Assembly: GCA_964523295.1 (NCBI GenBank)
Contig: CAZGAH010000005.1
Location: forward strand, 1-64,000
Reading direction: 5' to 3'
Length of the DNA: 64,000 nt
DNA from: CAZGAH01 sp964523295
Lineage (GTDB): Bacteria; Desulfobacterota; Desulfovibrionia; Desulfovibrionales; Desulfovibrionaceae
Positions 26,243 through 35,340 of the stretch are shown piece by piece. The notes under the pieces were generated by a model. It searched no databases, was not told where the DNA came from, and worked only from the letters and a program-made list of their open reading frames with translations. How positions within the stretch are numbered: position 1 is the stretch's first letter; the number at the start of each line of letters is the position of its first letter. The position numbers were made by a program, and so were the translations under genes.

Positions 26243-27854
26243 ACGATTTCGGATCGATGTAACTGGTATAGAGATCGCCCGCGACGGCACGCAAGGCGAA
26301 TTCGGACTTTGCATCATCCAGCTCCTTGAGCAATGCATTCTTTCTGGCAATAAAGTACTCTTTGATCTGAGACAAATATATCGGGAAGGGTTGCGTTCCA
26401 GCCTGATAGCTGATTTCACTCTGGCGCTTTTTCAACGCCTCAAGTTCAACCTGCGCCTTGGCGAGCTTCATGGCGGATTCGGTACGCTCCTTGGAGGCAA
26501 TGGCGCTGCGCCAGTCGCTTTCCAGATTGATCTCTTGCAGGCTTTCCTTCACCCTGGCTTTTTTTGTATTGTAGCGCTGCCGGTCCAGGTTTCTCCACCG
26601 CTCGCCCCAATCCCAGATTTCCCAGTTGAATCCGAGGCTGGTATACAAACCCGTGGAATTGGTATTGTTGTCGATAGGGTCCGCGGTTCGCGACTCGAGA
26701 TAGAGACGGGGCAAAAAGCGCGCATAGGCGAGCTTGATACCGTATTCCGAAATCACGGTCATATGCTTGGCGATTCGCAGATCGATGTTGTTGTTGCGCA
26801 CGTCAATGGGAGTGGTCGCCTGATAGCTGTATCGCCCCATGACCTGATCGCGGACGTCCGTGAGGTTCAATTCCAGACGGCTGTCAGGATCGGCACCGAG
26901 AAGAAGCTTGAGATCGTCGGTCAGATCGGAGCGCTCGGACTCCAGCCTGGATCGCTCCAGCCTGTAGACCTCGATTTGTTGTTCGGCGATGCGTATTTCC
27001 AATGGATTGGTGCCGCCCGTGCTCAGAAGATTCGTCATGTAGGCCTTTTCCTGTTGGGCCAGGGAAATGAGTTCTTCCTGCGCGGCGATCAGCTGGTTCA
27101 GGGAATTGATCGTCATATAAATAACGCCGATATTGCGCAGCCCGGTGGCGATGGCCTTGATATGGCCCAGGATTGCCACCTCGGTGATCAGCTTGGTGGC
27201 CTTGATGGAGAACCCTGCGGCAACGGGATCCCAGGAACCGCTGGAAAAATTGACCAGATATCGGTTGTCGTTCTTGTTGGGCGTGCTGAGCACGTAACCG
27301 GTCTTGAGCACGATATTCGGGAGCAGCTTCCAGTAGCTGTCGGTATGATCGATTTCCTTGCTTTTGATCTCCAGGGCGCTTTCGAGAAAATACGGCGACT
27401 GCTTGATGGCCAGACGGGCACATTCGTCGAAGGTAAGCGGGTGGGCGGGAAGGGGGCTGGGTGTCTCAGCCTGAGCCGCGGGCCGCTCTATTGTCTCCGT
27501 TGGAAAATCGAACCTGGGGGCGGGCCTGGCTGTGGTCGGAGATTCTGTCCCACCGGAGGCCGGCGCCTGGGGCTTGGCGACCGCGGTCGGGGCCGCGGCA
27601 GACGGCGTCTGTGACGGAGTCCCCTTGCCGGATTTCTTCGTCCCGTTGAGTTCGTAGCGTTTGTTCAATTCGTCGCGCGGCTGCCCGGCCAGGGCGTTAT
27701 CCACGCCGCAGGCCAGAACAACGAAACTGAAAAAAAACCCGACAAACACGAGCGCGAGACCGGGCCAATATGCATGTGCTGTCCGTATCGATGACATTTG
27801 ACCCGAAAGGCGGGGGACAGCATAAACCGGCAAGCGCTTAGTCGTTTGGGGCAT
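26235..27854 (-). CDS. TolC-like outer membrane efflux protein
   Basis: A 539-residue outer membrane channel component. GGAGGA precedes the ATG. An N-terminal hydrophobic signal (about 30-52) is followed by a Pro/Ala/Thr-rich linker (about 75-130). Two outer-membrane-efflux repeats follow, with long helices rich in Gln, Glu and Lys (EELISLAQQEKAYM, LEALKKRQSEISYQAG). It lies between the ABC ATPase gene (15-base gap) and the adaptor gene (8-base overlap), completing a MacAB-TolC-type exporter. The linker makes it longer than TolC itself (about 470 mature residues). Confidence 0.88.
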   Translation of the reverse strand: MPQTTKRLPVYAVPRLSGQMSSIRTAHAYWPGLALVFVGFFFSFVVLACGVDNALAGQPRDELNKRYELNGTKKSGKGTPSQTPSAAAPTAVAKPQAPASGGTESPTTARPAPRFDFPTETIERPAAQAETPSPLPAHPLTFDECARLAIKQSPYFLESALEIKSKEIDHTDSYWKLLPNIVLKTGYVLSTPNKNDNRYLVNFSSGSWDPVAAGFSIKATKLITEVAILGHIKAIATGLRNIGVIYMTINSLNQLIAAQEELISLAQQEKAYMTNLLSTGGTNPLEIRIAEQQIEVYRLERSRLESERSDLTDDLKLLLGADPDSRLELNLTDVRDQVMGRYSYQATTPIDVRNNNIDLRIAKHMTVISEYGIKLAYARFLPRLYLESRTADPIDNNTNSTGLYTSLGFNWEIWDWGERWRNLDRQRYNTKKARVKESLQEINLESDWRSAIASKERTESAMKLAKAQVELEALKKRQSEISYQAGTQPFPIYLSQIKEYFIARKNALLKELDDAKSEFALRAVAGDLYTSYIDPKSFE

Positions 27855-27869
27855 CGTGATCTCCTCCGG

Positions 27870-28574
27870 TCATTCGTGATGCAGAGCGCCGTCGCGCAGG
27901 TAACAAACACGGGTGCAACTTTCCGCGACTCCAGGATCATGGGTAACAACAACCATAGCCGTTTCTCCGCTGGAGACGAACTCGTGAAAGTGATCCATGA
28001 CCAGCTGGCCGTGGTGTCGGTCCAGCTGACCGGTAGGTTCGTCAGCAAAAATCACCCTTGGCCGGTTGACCAGTGCCCGGGCAATGGCGACACGTTGCTG
28101 CTCGCCACCCGAAAGCCGGTTCGTGGGATGATGAATCCGATGCCCCATGTTGACCTTGTCAAGAGCGTCGTGAATCATCCCTGGGCGGTTTTTACGTTCA
28201 ATGCCAGCATAAATCAACGGGTATTCCAGGTTTTCATACACGGTTGTATGTTCGAAAAGATTACAACTCTGGAATACGAAACCGGCAAACTGGCGACGAA
28301 ATCGCGCCTGTTCAGTCCTGTCCAGGGTCAATACATCCTCACCTTCAACGTAATACGCACCTTCCGTCGGCGGATGGAGCAGCCCAAGGACAAAAAGAAA
28401 CGTTGATTTTCCTTGTCCTGAAGGCCCCATAATGGCGATCATGTCGCCAGGAAAGATATCGAGATCGACGCCGCGCAGAATACGGATCACCTCAGGACCA
28501 TTCTGATAGTCCTTCACCATGCCCCTGATCTCGATCAGGGCTTTTCGTTTCTGCAACGTAGCGGCGTTATTCAT
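27870..28574 (-). CDS. MacB/LolD-type ABC transporter ATP-binding protein
   Basis: A 234-residue ATPase powering the neighbouring permease. It shows Walker A GPSGQGKST (about 51-59), a Q-loop in FVFQSCNLFEHTTV, the signature LSGGEQQRVAIARAL, Walker B VIFADEPTGQLD and the switch His in VVVTHDP. The sequence pattern is that of the LolD/MacB/FtsE group, whose members act on lipoproteins, lipids or peptides at the inner membrane. It overlaps the permease gene by 8 bases. The separate ATPase and permease resemble LolDC rather than the fused E. coli MacB. Confidence 0.93.
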   Translation of the reverse strand: MNNAATLQKRKALIEIRGMVKDYQNGPEVIRILRGVDLDIFPGDMIAIMGPSGQGKSTFLFVLGLLHPPTEGAYYVEGEDVLTLDRTEQARFRRQFAGFVFQSCNLFEHTTVYENLEYPLIYAGIERKNRPGMIHDALDKVNMGHRIHHPTNRLSGGEQQRVAIARALVNRPRVIFADEPTGQLDRHHGQLVMDHFHEFVSSGETAMVVVTHDPGVAESCTRVCYLRDGALHHE

Positions 28575-29790
28575 AACGTAAGGCCGAAACCACTTCCATC
28601 CGGCTGGCCCTGAGGGATGGGTAATACCCGGCTATGGCGCCGAGCAGAATCGAAAAGGCGAACGCCACAATGCAGTACATCAGCAGCACCGTCCGCGTCG
28701 GCGCACTGCCCAGCATGGTGCTGGCCATGTTCACACCGACAATACCCATGGCGACGCCCAATATCCCCGCGCTGCAGCTCAGACACAGCGCCTCGGAAAG
28801 AAACTGGAACATGATGTCCCGATCGGCCGCGCCCATGGCCTTTTTCAGTCCGATTTCCCGTGTCCGGGATTTGACGGCCGTCATCATGCCGTTCCATATC
28901 CCATAGCCCCCCAGAAAAAGCGTTGCTGATACCGCAAGAATGATGAAGGCCTCGACCCAAAACACGATCCGCTTGACCTGCTCCAGCGCGCCACGCGGCA
29001 CCTCTACCTCCAGCCGCTCGACTGACTGGAAGCGGGCCACGGTGCCCGGAATGGCACTGGCCACGCTCTCCACATCGTCCCAGGAATTGCAGCGCACGCT
29101 GATTCGGTTTGTCGGCGGCAACCCGTCAAAACGGTCTTCAAGCGCAGTTAACGGAATAAAAGCCCCATTGGCCAGGTCGCCGGAGGTGTCCTCCGACAGG
29201 ATGCCGATAACGCGAAAAACCGAACCGTCGATACGCAGCTGCTGGCCCAACGGATTCGTCTCGGCGCCAAAAAAACGGCGAGCCAGCTTCTCACCCAGCA
29301 CGCAGACCAGCGCTCGTCCCTTCACGGCCTCGCCATCGTAAAAACTCCCCGTTGCGCTGGCGTGCCCGGTCACCTCCCAGAAATACTCGTCAGTTCCCAT
29401 CAAGGGAAACTGGTAGACGGTGTTTCCCAGCACCACGCGGGCCATGCTCGTTTTTTTGGCCGTGACCGTGACCCGATTGACGCCGGGAAGCTCCCGAAGC
29501 GCGTCCGCCACAGATGGTAAAAACCAGCGAAAGGGGGAGATGCGGTCCTGACCGGCCTTCTTCCCCTCGAACGACAAATTAAGGATCGTAGCGCCGCCTA
29601 TCAAATTCAAATCCTGATTCAGGTTCTTCTTGACGATCCGCCCCATGGTCAGGATGACGATCACGCCGGCCGTTCCAATGGCTATGGATATAAGCACACC
29701 GAGGTACCGCCTCCGCTGCCTGAAAACCTGCCTGGCGCTGATGCGTAATAGGTCTATGGCCTTATTGACCGAGCCGGAGGACTTCTTCAA
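28567..29790 (-). CDS. MacB/FtsX-type ABC transporter permease
   Basis: A 407-residue permease with the four-helix MacB/LolC layout: helix 1 at about 25-47 (YLGVLISIAIGTAGVIVILT), a large periplasmic domain (about 50-270), then three C-terminal helices in the FtsX domain (VEAFIILAVSATLFLGGYGI, SREIGLKKAMGA-type coupling region, GVAMGIVGVNMAS). The frame begins at a TTG without a clear ribosome binding site, so the exact start is uncertain. It is the second gene of the series, 110 bases after the SPT-like gene. Such transporters move substrates from the periplasmic leaflet to the outer membrane through an adaptor and a TolC. Confidence 0.9.
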   Translation of the reverse strand: MKKSSGSVNKAIDLLRISARQVFRQRRRYLGVLISIAIGTAGVIVILTMGRIVKKNLNQDLNLIGGATILNLSFEGKKAGQDRISPFRWFLPSVADALRELPGVNRVTVTAKKTSMARVVLGNTVYQFPLMGTDEYFWEVTGHASATGSFYDGEAVKGRALVCVLGEKLARRFFGAETNPLGQQLRIDGSVFRVIGILSEDTSGDLANGAFIPLTALEDRFDGLPPTNRISVRCNSWDDVESVASAIPGTVARFQSVERLEVEVPRGALEQVKRIVFWVEAFIILAVSATLFLGGYGIWNGMMTAVKSRTREIGLKKAMGAADRDIMFQFLSEALCLSCSAGILGVAMGIVGVNMASTMLGSAPTRTVLLMYCIVAFAFSILLGAIAGYYPSLRASRMEVVSALRYE

Positions 29791-29900
29791 TTCGGCTAAC
29801 CAGTGTGCATTTCCGCCAATTCGTATGCAACGGCTCTTCCGTTCGCACTACGTAAGGCAAGCGCAGACCCGAACTTCGCGGTACGGCGCTCTCTCCGGCA

Positions 29901-31172
29901 TCAGGACGTTTCGCAGACATCATCCGCCGTCACGGCAACCGCCGCCGGCGCCCCGGATTCCTCGACATCGCAGGCACGGATACGGTATTTGCGCGCCAGT
30001 CTGTCCAGCACCTCCATGACGAAGGCAATCTGCTCCTCGCTATGCGTGCTCATATACGCGGTCCGGATGATCGCCTGGCCGCGCGGCACAGCAGGAAATA
30101 CGGCCGGAAGGGCAAAAACGCCCTCATTGAAAAGCTCGGCGGCAAAGTGATACGCCGTGTCTTCCGAGCCGATGAGAATCGGAATGATCGGCGACCTCGA
30201 TTCCCCGGTGCGCAGGCCGATGCGTTCATACCCCTCGCGCACGCGCGCCGTGTTTTCCCATAGCCGAACCACGCGCTCAGGCTCTTTTTCCAGTATCTCC
30301 AAACATTTGATCACGGTGGCGGCATTACAGGCCGGCAGCGCTGCTGAAAAAATCAAGGTCTTGGAATGATGCTTCAGATAGGTCAGCAAGTCTACGTCAT
30401 CCGAGGCGATGAAGCCGCCTATCGAGGCCAGGGCCTTGCTGAAAGTCCCCATGATGAAGTCGATGCGCTCCGTCACGCCAAAGTGACTGGCAGTGCCTTT
30501 GCCTCCGTACCCCATCACCCCGAGGCCGTGCGCATCGTCCAGATACATGACGATATCCGGATACTCGTCCTTGATAGTCACCAGCGAAGACAGCTCACAG
30601 ACGTCGCCGGACATGCTGAACACGCCCTCGGTCAGCAAGAAAACGCTGCCCTCGGGGTTTTTCTCGCGCGCAGCCGCAAGCTTCTCGGAAGCTCGGTGCC
30701 GGTCATTATGCGGAAAAGACACCAGACGGGCGCCCGAAGCCCGGCAGCCCTCATAAATGCTGGCATGATTCTCCCGGTCGTACAGGATGATGTCCTGTGG
30801 CTGAATCAAACAGCTCAGCACGCCCAGATTGGTCAAAAAGCCCGTGGTATGCACTACGGCCATTTTCTTGCCCACAAAGTGCGCAAGCCGCTCTTCCAGC
30901 TCGTCGTGCAGGCTCATGTTGCCCGAAAGAAAACGAGATCCGCCAGGGCCGGAACCCCAACGGCCAATCGCCTCGATCGCCGACTCCAACACCCGGGGAT
31001 CATGCGTCAATCCGAGATAGTCGTTGGATCCGATCATGACCAGCCTGCGGCCGTTGACTTCGACCTCCGTACCCCAGGACTTCGATACCGGCTGAAAATA
31101 CGGATAAAATTGCTGCTGCTTCGCGCCTTCGATGAGCCTGGCAAAGGCTTGGCTGCGTTTTTTGATCTTCAT
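29901..31172 (-). CDS. Alpha-oxoamine synthase, serine palmitoyltransferase-like
   Basis: PLP-dependent enzyme that condenses an acyl thioester with an amino acid. The 423 residues show the family pattern: FYPYFQPV near the N-terminus, GSNDYLGLTHDP, NHASIYEG (His136 expected to stack on PLP), DDAHGLGVMG (Asp213, His215) and the PLP-lysine motif TFSKALAS (Lys246). The YPYF N-terminal motif and GSGPGGSRFLSGN resemble bacterial serine palmitoyltransferase more than BioF or Kbl. ATG 31172 has AGGA 11 bases upstream. It heads the exporter and acyltransferase series, which favours lipid synthesis over biotin or threonine metabolism. A C-terminal extension of about 25 residues is unusual. Confidence 0.82.
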   Translation of the reverse strand: MKIKKRSQAFARLIEGAKQQQFYPYFQPVSKSWGTEVEVNGRRLVMIGSNDYLGLTHDPRVLESAIEAIGRWGSGPGGSRFLSGNMSLHDELEERLAHFVGKKMAVVHTTGFLTNLGVLSCLIQPQDIILYDRENHASIYEGCRASGARLVSFPHNDRHRASEKLAAAREKNPEGSVFLLTEGVFSMSGDVCELSSLVTIKDEYPDIVMYLDDAHGLGVMGYGGKGTASHFGVTERIDFIMGTFSKALASIGGFIASDDVDLLTYLKHHSKTLIFSAALPACNAATVIKCLEILEKEPERVVRLWENTARVREGYERIGLRTGESRSPIIPILIGSEDTAYHFAAELFNEGVFALPAVFPAVPRGQAIIRTAYMSTHSEEQIAFVMEVLDRLARKYRIRACDVEESGAPAAVAVTADDVCETS

Positions 31173-31684
31173 TGGCAAAACGTTCCTGATTTCGTTGTAG
31201 ACGGCGCGGTTCTGCCGGGCTTCACAGCCTGCTTGTCCGATGTGGAAGGGAGAAAGGAGCGCCACTTACTCCGTCATCCCTGCCTCGACAGGCAACCCGA
31301 CTAATATCGACTAACTCTGGAAAATGATTACATAAAGTCTACACTGGAAACTGCCGAAACGGCCCCTCGGGCTTCCGTTTGCCGAAAGTCGTCTTCAGCA
31401 GGCTGGAAGTCCTTACACCCCGCTTCCGGGCCTGTCAACCGTATACTGCGCCCGAACCTGCCGTCCATTTCGAAGTTGCCCCCGGGCCTTCACACCGGCA
31501 TGATGGCGCCTTCGATATCGTCAATATCGACGCCGCGATCGAGGATTCGTTCTCACGCCCCCTTGCCATAGGTCCGCCCCTGGGCTAGGGCTGCGGCGTT
31601 GACATTCAGGCCGGCTTTCGATGTGTTCACCATGATCCCGTTTCATTCCAGGCAGCCGTTACGCTGCGCCACACGCAGGCAATC
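31173..31684. other. Divergent control region between SPT-like and GT-C genes
   Basis: About 510 bases separating the minus-strand lipid operon from two plus-strand membrane glycosyltransferase-like genes. No credible gene is present. An AT-rich stretch (about 31310-31345) is the likeliest promoter area, but I cannot define boxes confidently. Confidence 0.35.
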
Positions 31685-33520
31685 ATGATCTACGCCGCAC
31701 CGTCGATACGCGCCGATCGAGCCACCTGGTGGCTGATTATCGGATGCGCCGCTCCGATTCTACTCATTTCGGCCTGCATCGCCGTGTTCGGCGTCGACGT
31801 CCTGTTCTGGGACGAGTTCATCATGTGGGCCAGGTTGCTCGAGGCCATGGAGCGGCACGGGCTGCAACTGGCCGACCTCTTTGCACAACAGAACGAGCAG
31901 CGCAACGCCGCGGCCAGGATCGTCGGCCTGGCGCTGCTGCCCTGGTTCCGGCTCTCCCGTCTGCCCGAGCTGTACGTCATCGTACTCCTGTCTGGCGCGG
32001 GCTGGCTGGCGCTCTGCGGACTCTACGCGCGCACGCGACGCCGCTTCCAGGTGCAGGGGCAGCGCTGGGTGTATGCCTGCTTTGCCTGGCTGACCTTTTC
32101 CACGGTGCAGTGGCAGGTGTTCACCGTCGGCGTGAATACGGCCATCGTGACCTCCGTGGCCTGCCTGCTGGCAGGGGCCTGGCTTCTCGCCGGGTCGCCC
32201 GGACCGCTGCGTTTTCTGCTGGCGCTGCTCGTCGGCTACGCCGGATCCTTCAACTTCGCCAACGGCCTTTTTTATTGGATATGCCTGCCGATCGTACTGC
32301 TCGCGCAGGAGTCGCCCCGACGCAGCCGGCTTGTCCGTCTGATGATCTGGCTTCTGGCCGGGGCCGGAGCCTGGGCACTGTACTTCCATGGCTATGTCAA
32401 GCCCGGTCACCACCCTGACCTGGGTTTCGGGCTAACCCATCCGCACGTGTTCATCGCCTTTTTCCTCACCTATCTCGGCGGTCCGCTGGCCATGGACAAC
32501 CTGCCGTTCGCCGCGGCGCTGACGCTCGGCCTGGGCGGGGTCGTCTTCCTGGCCGTCAATCTGGCGTATTGCCGACGCGCCGGGATACGCCTCTTCCCCG
32601 ACCTTGCGCCCTGGGCCGCGATTCTGCTCTTCGCTCTGCTCAGCGATCTGGCGACCAGCGTCGGACGCGCCGGGTTCGGCATCCAGCAGCAGGCCCTGCA
32701 AAGCCGCTATGCGGCCTTTGCCAATCTGTTCTGGGCCGTAGCCGTGGTCGTCGCCGTTCTGGCCCGCAGCGTCGCGGCGAAAAATCCAGCAGCGTGCCCG
32801 CGGCACTGGCTGCGACGCGCGCAGGCCGCGTTCTGGGGGCTGTGTCTGGTCTGCTTTCTCGTGTCCAGCGTCATGTCGGTGCTGGTGATGCGGCACCGCC
32901 AGGCGAAACTGCTGGCCGGCCGGGCCGAGCTGTTCGAATTGACCGACGACGCGCTCGTCAGGGGCATTTTTCCCGATCCGCACTATATGAAGCGGATGCT
33001 TCCCTTGTTTTTCCAGCACCGACTGTCCGTGTTCCGGGACATCCGCGACCTGGGGGACTACCCTCGCCTGGACGGCGAGCACAACGCCGGGGCCTTGCTC
33101 CTGGCGGAGACCAGCGGTCCGGCGGACACCCGGGACTTCCCGTCGGGCGTGCTTCTGCGGGGCTGGGCGCGTGACCCCCTTTCCAACCGGGCGGCGAGGC
33201 GGGTACTGATCGTCGCGGACGGCCGGCTGATCTACGCCGGTCGCACCGGTCGGTCCGTTCCCGAGGGAAGCGCCGACGCGCCGCCGGATTCCGGGTTTCA
33301 GCTGTTCCTTCCCTCCGACTATTTCCCTGCCCCGAGCGTACGGCTGGAACTCTTCGCCCTGCTCGACGACGAGCGCATCGCCCCGCTGGTCAACCGGACC
33401 GGAGCGCTGCTGCGCCTCCCCGAACCGTATTATCCGCCGGGCGGCATCGAACGCTATTTCTACAGCGGCGGTAGCCTGCCGTTTCAATCCGGAGGAAACG
33501 GGAACGATCATGTCCGCTAA
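31685..33520 (+). CDS. Large membrane protein, GT-C-like
   Basis: A 611-residue protein with about ten to twelve helices over residues 15-410, then a soluble beta-rich C-terminal domain (about 480-600, with LRGWARDPLSNRAARRVLIV). The first external loop after helix 1 has FWDEFIMWARLL, an acidic motif like that of PMT/ArnT-type GT-C enzymes. AGG precedes the ATG by five bases. Its end overlaps the next GT-C-like gene by 11 bases, so the two are translated together. Substrate is unknown. The gene is divergent from the SPT-like operon. Confidence 0.6.
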   Translation: MIYAAPSIRADRATWWLIIGCAAPILLISACIAVFGVDVLFWDEFIMWARLLEAMERHGLQLADLFAQQNEQRNAAARIVGLALLPWFRLSRLPELYVIVLLSGAGWLALCGLYARTRRRFQVQGQRWVYACFAWLTFSTVQWQVFTVGVNTAIVTSVACLLAGAWLLAGSPGPLRFLLALLVGYAGSFNFANGLFYWICLPIVLLAQESPRRSRLVRLMIWLLAGAGAWALYFHGYVKPGHHPDLGFGLTHPHVFIAFFLTYLGGPLAMDNLPFAAALTLGLGGVVFLAVNLAYCRRAGIRLFPDLAPWAAILLFALLSDLATSVGRAGFGIQQQALQSRYAAFANLFWAVAVVVAVLARSVAAKNPAACPRHWLRRAQAAFWGLCLVCFLVSSVMSVLVMRHRQAKLLAGRAELFELTDDALVRGIFPDPHYMKRMLPLFFQHRLSVFRDIRDLGDYPRLDGEHNAGALLLAETSGPADTRDFPSGVLLRGWARDPLSNRAARRVLIVADGRLIYAGRTGRSVPEGSADAPPDSGFQLFLPSDYFPAPSVRLELFALLDDERIAPLVNRTGALLRLPEPYYPPGGIERYFYSGGSLPFQSGGNGNDHVR

Positions 33521-35006
33521 CCCCTACGCCCGCCTGGACGCTGCGCTATGCGGGCTGCTCATCCTGGGCATTGCCGCGTACGCGGGCGTACGGGCCTGGA
33601 CCTTGTCCTTCACGCACGACGAGGCACTGTCGTACATGGCCTGGGCGAACGCACCGTGGGGCCTGGCGCTGTCCTGGGAGGGCATCGGTTCGAGCCCGAA
33701 CAGCCATTTCCTGAATACGCTGCTGCTCAAAACCGGCTCCGCGCTCTTCGGCCCGCGCGAAGCGGCCCTGCGCCTGTCCGGACTGCTGGGCGGGGGGCTG
33801 TTTCTGCTGGCCGCGTACGGCCTGACACGCCAGCTCACATCACCGGGGCGGCGTTTCTTCGGCCTTGCCCTGCTCACGGCCAACCCCTATCTGCTCGATT
33901 TTTTTTCCCTGGCTCGCGGGTATGGCCTGGCCTTGGGATTCACCACGCTGGCGCTCTGGTTCGTGGTCCTGCGCCTGCGCCAACCCCAAGGGCCGGGGCT
34001 GGGACTGAACCTGGCGGCCAACCTGGCGGCGGCCCTGGCCGCGCTGTCCAACCTGGCCTGTCTCAACGTCTTTCTGGCCCTGGTCGCGGTCCTGGTCGGC
34101 TACGAGCTGTTCGGCCCGCCGCGCCGGCAGCACGGCCCGATCAAACGCCTGGCACGCGCGTTCGTTGCGCCGGCGCCGGCGGCGCTGCTGCTGGCCTGGG
34201 TCTACTGGGTTCCGGTCCGGATGCTGCAGCAGGCGGATCAGTTTTTTTTCGGCGGCGAGCGCGGTTTTTTCGCCGATACGGTCGCCAGCCTGCTTAAGGG
34301 AGCGCTCTATCTCGACGTCGGGCACTCGGCGGACCTCTCTGCCCTGGCCATGGCCCTGGCCGTTGCGGGGCTGATCCTGCCCGTGCTCCTGGCGCGTACG
34401 CTGCGACGGTCGCATCCGTCGCTCCCGTTGGCCGTCGTGCCGGCCTTCTGGCTGTTCGCCCTGCCTGCACTGTGCGCGCTCGGATCCATTACCCAACACG
34501 TGATACTGGATACGCGTTTTGTCATCGACCGCGCGGCCTCGTACTATTACCCGCTCGTCAGCGTCTTTGTACTGGCCCTTCTGGCCGCCTGGCGGGAGTA
34601 CGGACCATCGGGAGCGAGACGCGCCGCGACAGCGGCTACCGTTGTTCTGGCCGGAGTCGCGCTGCTCAATCTGGCCCTGCACGCCAATCTGCAAACCACG
34701 CGCGAATGGCCCTACGACGCGTGTACGAAACCCCTGATCACGACGCTGTCCCGCGAGTTGTCTGCCCCGGGACGCGCCTTCCGCCCTGTCCGGCTCGGAA
34801 CCGATCATCTCCACGCGCCGGCGGTCGTGTTCTATCTCCACCAGCTGAACCTGCGTCAGGTGGACTGGGACTATAGCGAACCAGGAATACCCTTCGACTA
34901 TTATCTGCTCCCCCGGTCTGCGCTGCCCGGCGCAGCAGGGGGCCATCCTCCTCGCCTGATGGAAACCTGCCCGACGCTCGACACCGTTCTTGCGGCAAGG
35001 GACTGA
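33510..35006 (+). CDS. PMT/ArnT-like GT-C glycosyltransferase
   Basis: A 498-residue polytopic membrane protein with about eleven helices. The loop-1 motif FTHDEALSYMAWA contains the Asp-Glu pair characteristic of dolichyl-phosphate-mannose and ArnT-type transferases, which use polyprenyl-phosphate sugar donors. LLTANPYLLDFFSLARGYGL further supports the PMT_2/GT-83 class. It overlaps the preceding gene by 11 bases. It probably glycosylates a lipid or cell-surface glycan outside the inner membrane. The acceptor is not known. Confidence 0.72.
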   Translation: MSANPYARLDAALCGLLILGIAAYAGVRAWTLSFTHDEALSYMAWANAPWGLALSWEGIGSSPNSHFLNTLLLKTGSALFGPREAALRLSGLLGGGLFLLAAYGLTRQLTSPGRRFFGLALLTANPYLLDFFSLARGYGLALGFTTLALWFVVLRLRQPQGPGLGLNLAANLAAALAALSNLACLNVFLALVAVLVGYELFGPPRRQHGPIKRLARAFVAPAPAALLLAWVYWVPVRMLQQADQFFFGGERGFFADTVASLLKGALYLDVGHSADLSALAMALAVAGLILPVLLARTLRRSHPSLPLAVVPAFWLFALPALCALGSITQHVILDTRFVIDRAASYYYPLVSVFVLALLAAWREYGPSGARRAATAATVVLAGVALLNLALHANLQTTREWPYDACTKPLITTLSRELSAPGRAFRPVRLGTDHLHAPAVVFYLHQLNLRQVDWDYSEPGIPFDYYLLPRSALPGAAGGHPPRLMETCPTLDTVLAARD

Positions 35007-35340
35007 TCCTGCGCCAGGCTATGACAGGGGCCGACGCTGCATCGTCCAGGTCGATCCATTGCACGCAACGCAGCGATGTAACTACGGACCTCGAATCATA
35101 AATCAGCAGTCAGCGAAAACGACATAAGAATATACCACAACGTATCAACGCGCTCATGACTGCCGAACGCGCACGGGAGGCGTCATTTTTACCGTTGCGC
35201 ATTTAGCCGGACCGTACTATTTTCCTCCTCACAATTGCCTGGCGACCTGGCCCCGGACTGCCCTGCCGCCGTCGCATGGCGGCGTCGGCGTTCCATTCAT
35301 TTCCAGTCGGCACGGTGATCTGTACGAAGGGAATACGCGG
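35007..35340. other. Intergenic region before pilB/gspE-like gene
   Basis: 334 bases without a gene. The AT-rich part (about 35095-35220) is a plausible promoter area. A 6-bp GC hairpin (GCCGCC/GGCGGC) lies near 35267-35287. No clear terminator T-tract was found. Confidence 0.3.

Noticed and set aside
29901..31172. BioF or Kbl annotation for the alpha-oxoamine synthase
   Set aside because: No biotin or threonine-degradation genes nearby, and the N-terminal and glycine-rich motifs fit SPT-like enzymes better; not fully excluded.
33840..34946. Minus-strand 368-codon frame opposite the PMT-like gene
   Set aside because: Arg/Gln/Gly-rich antisense shadow; the plus strand encodes a clear membrane protein.
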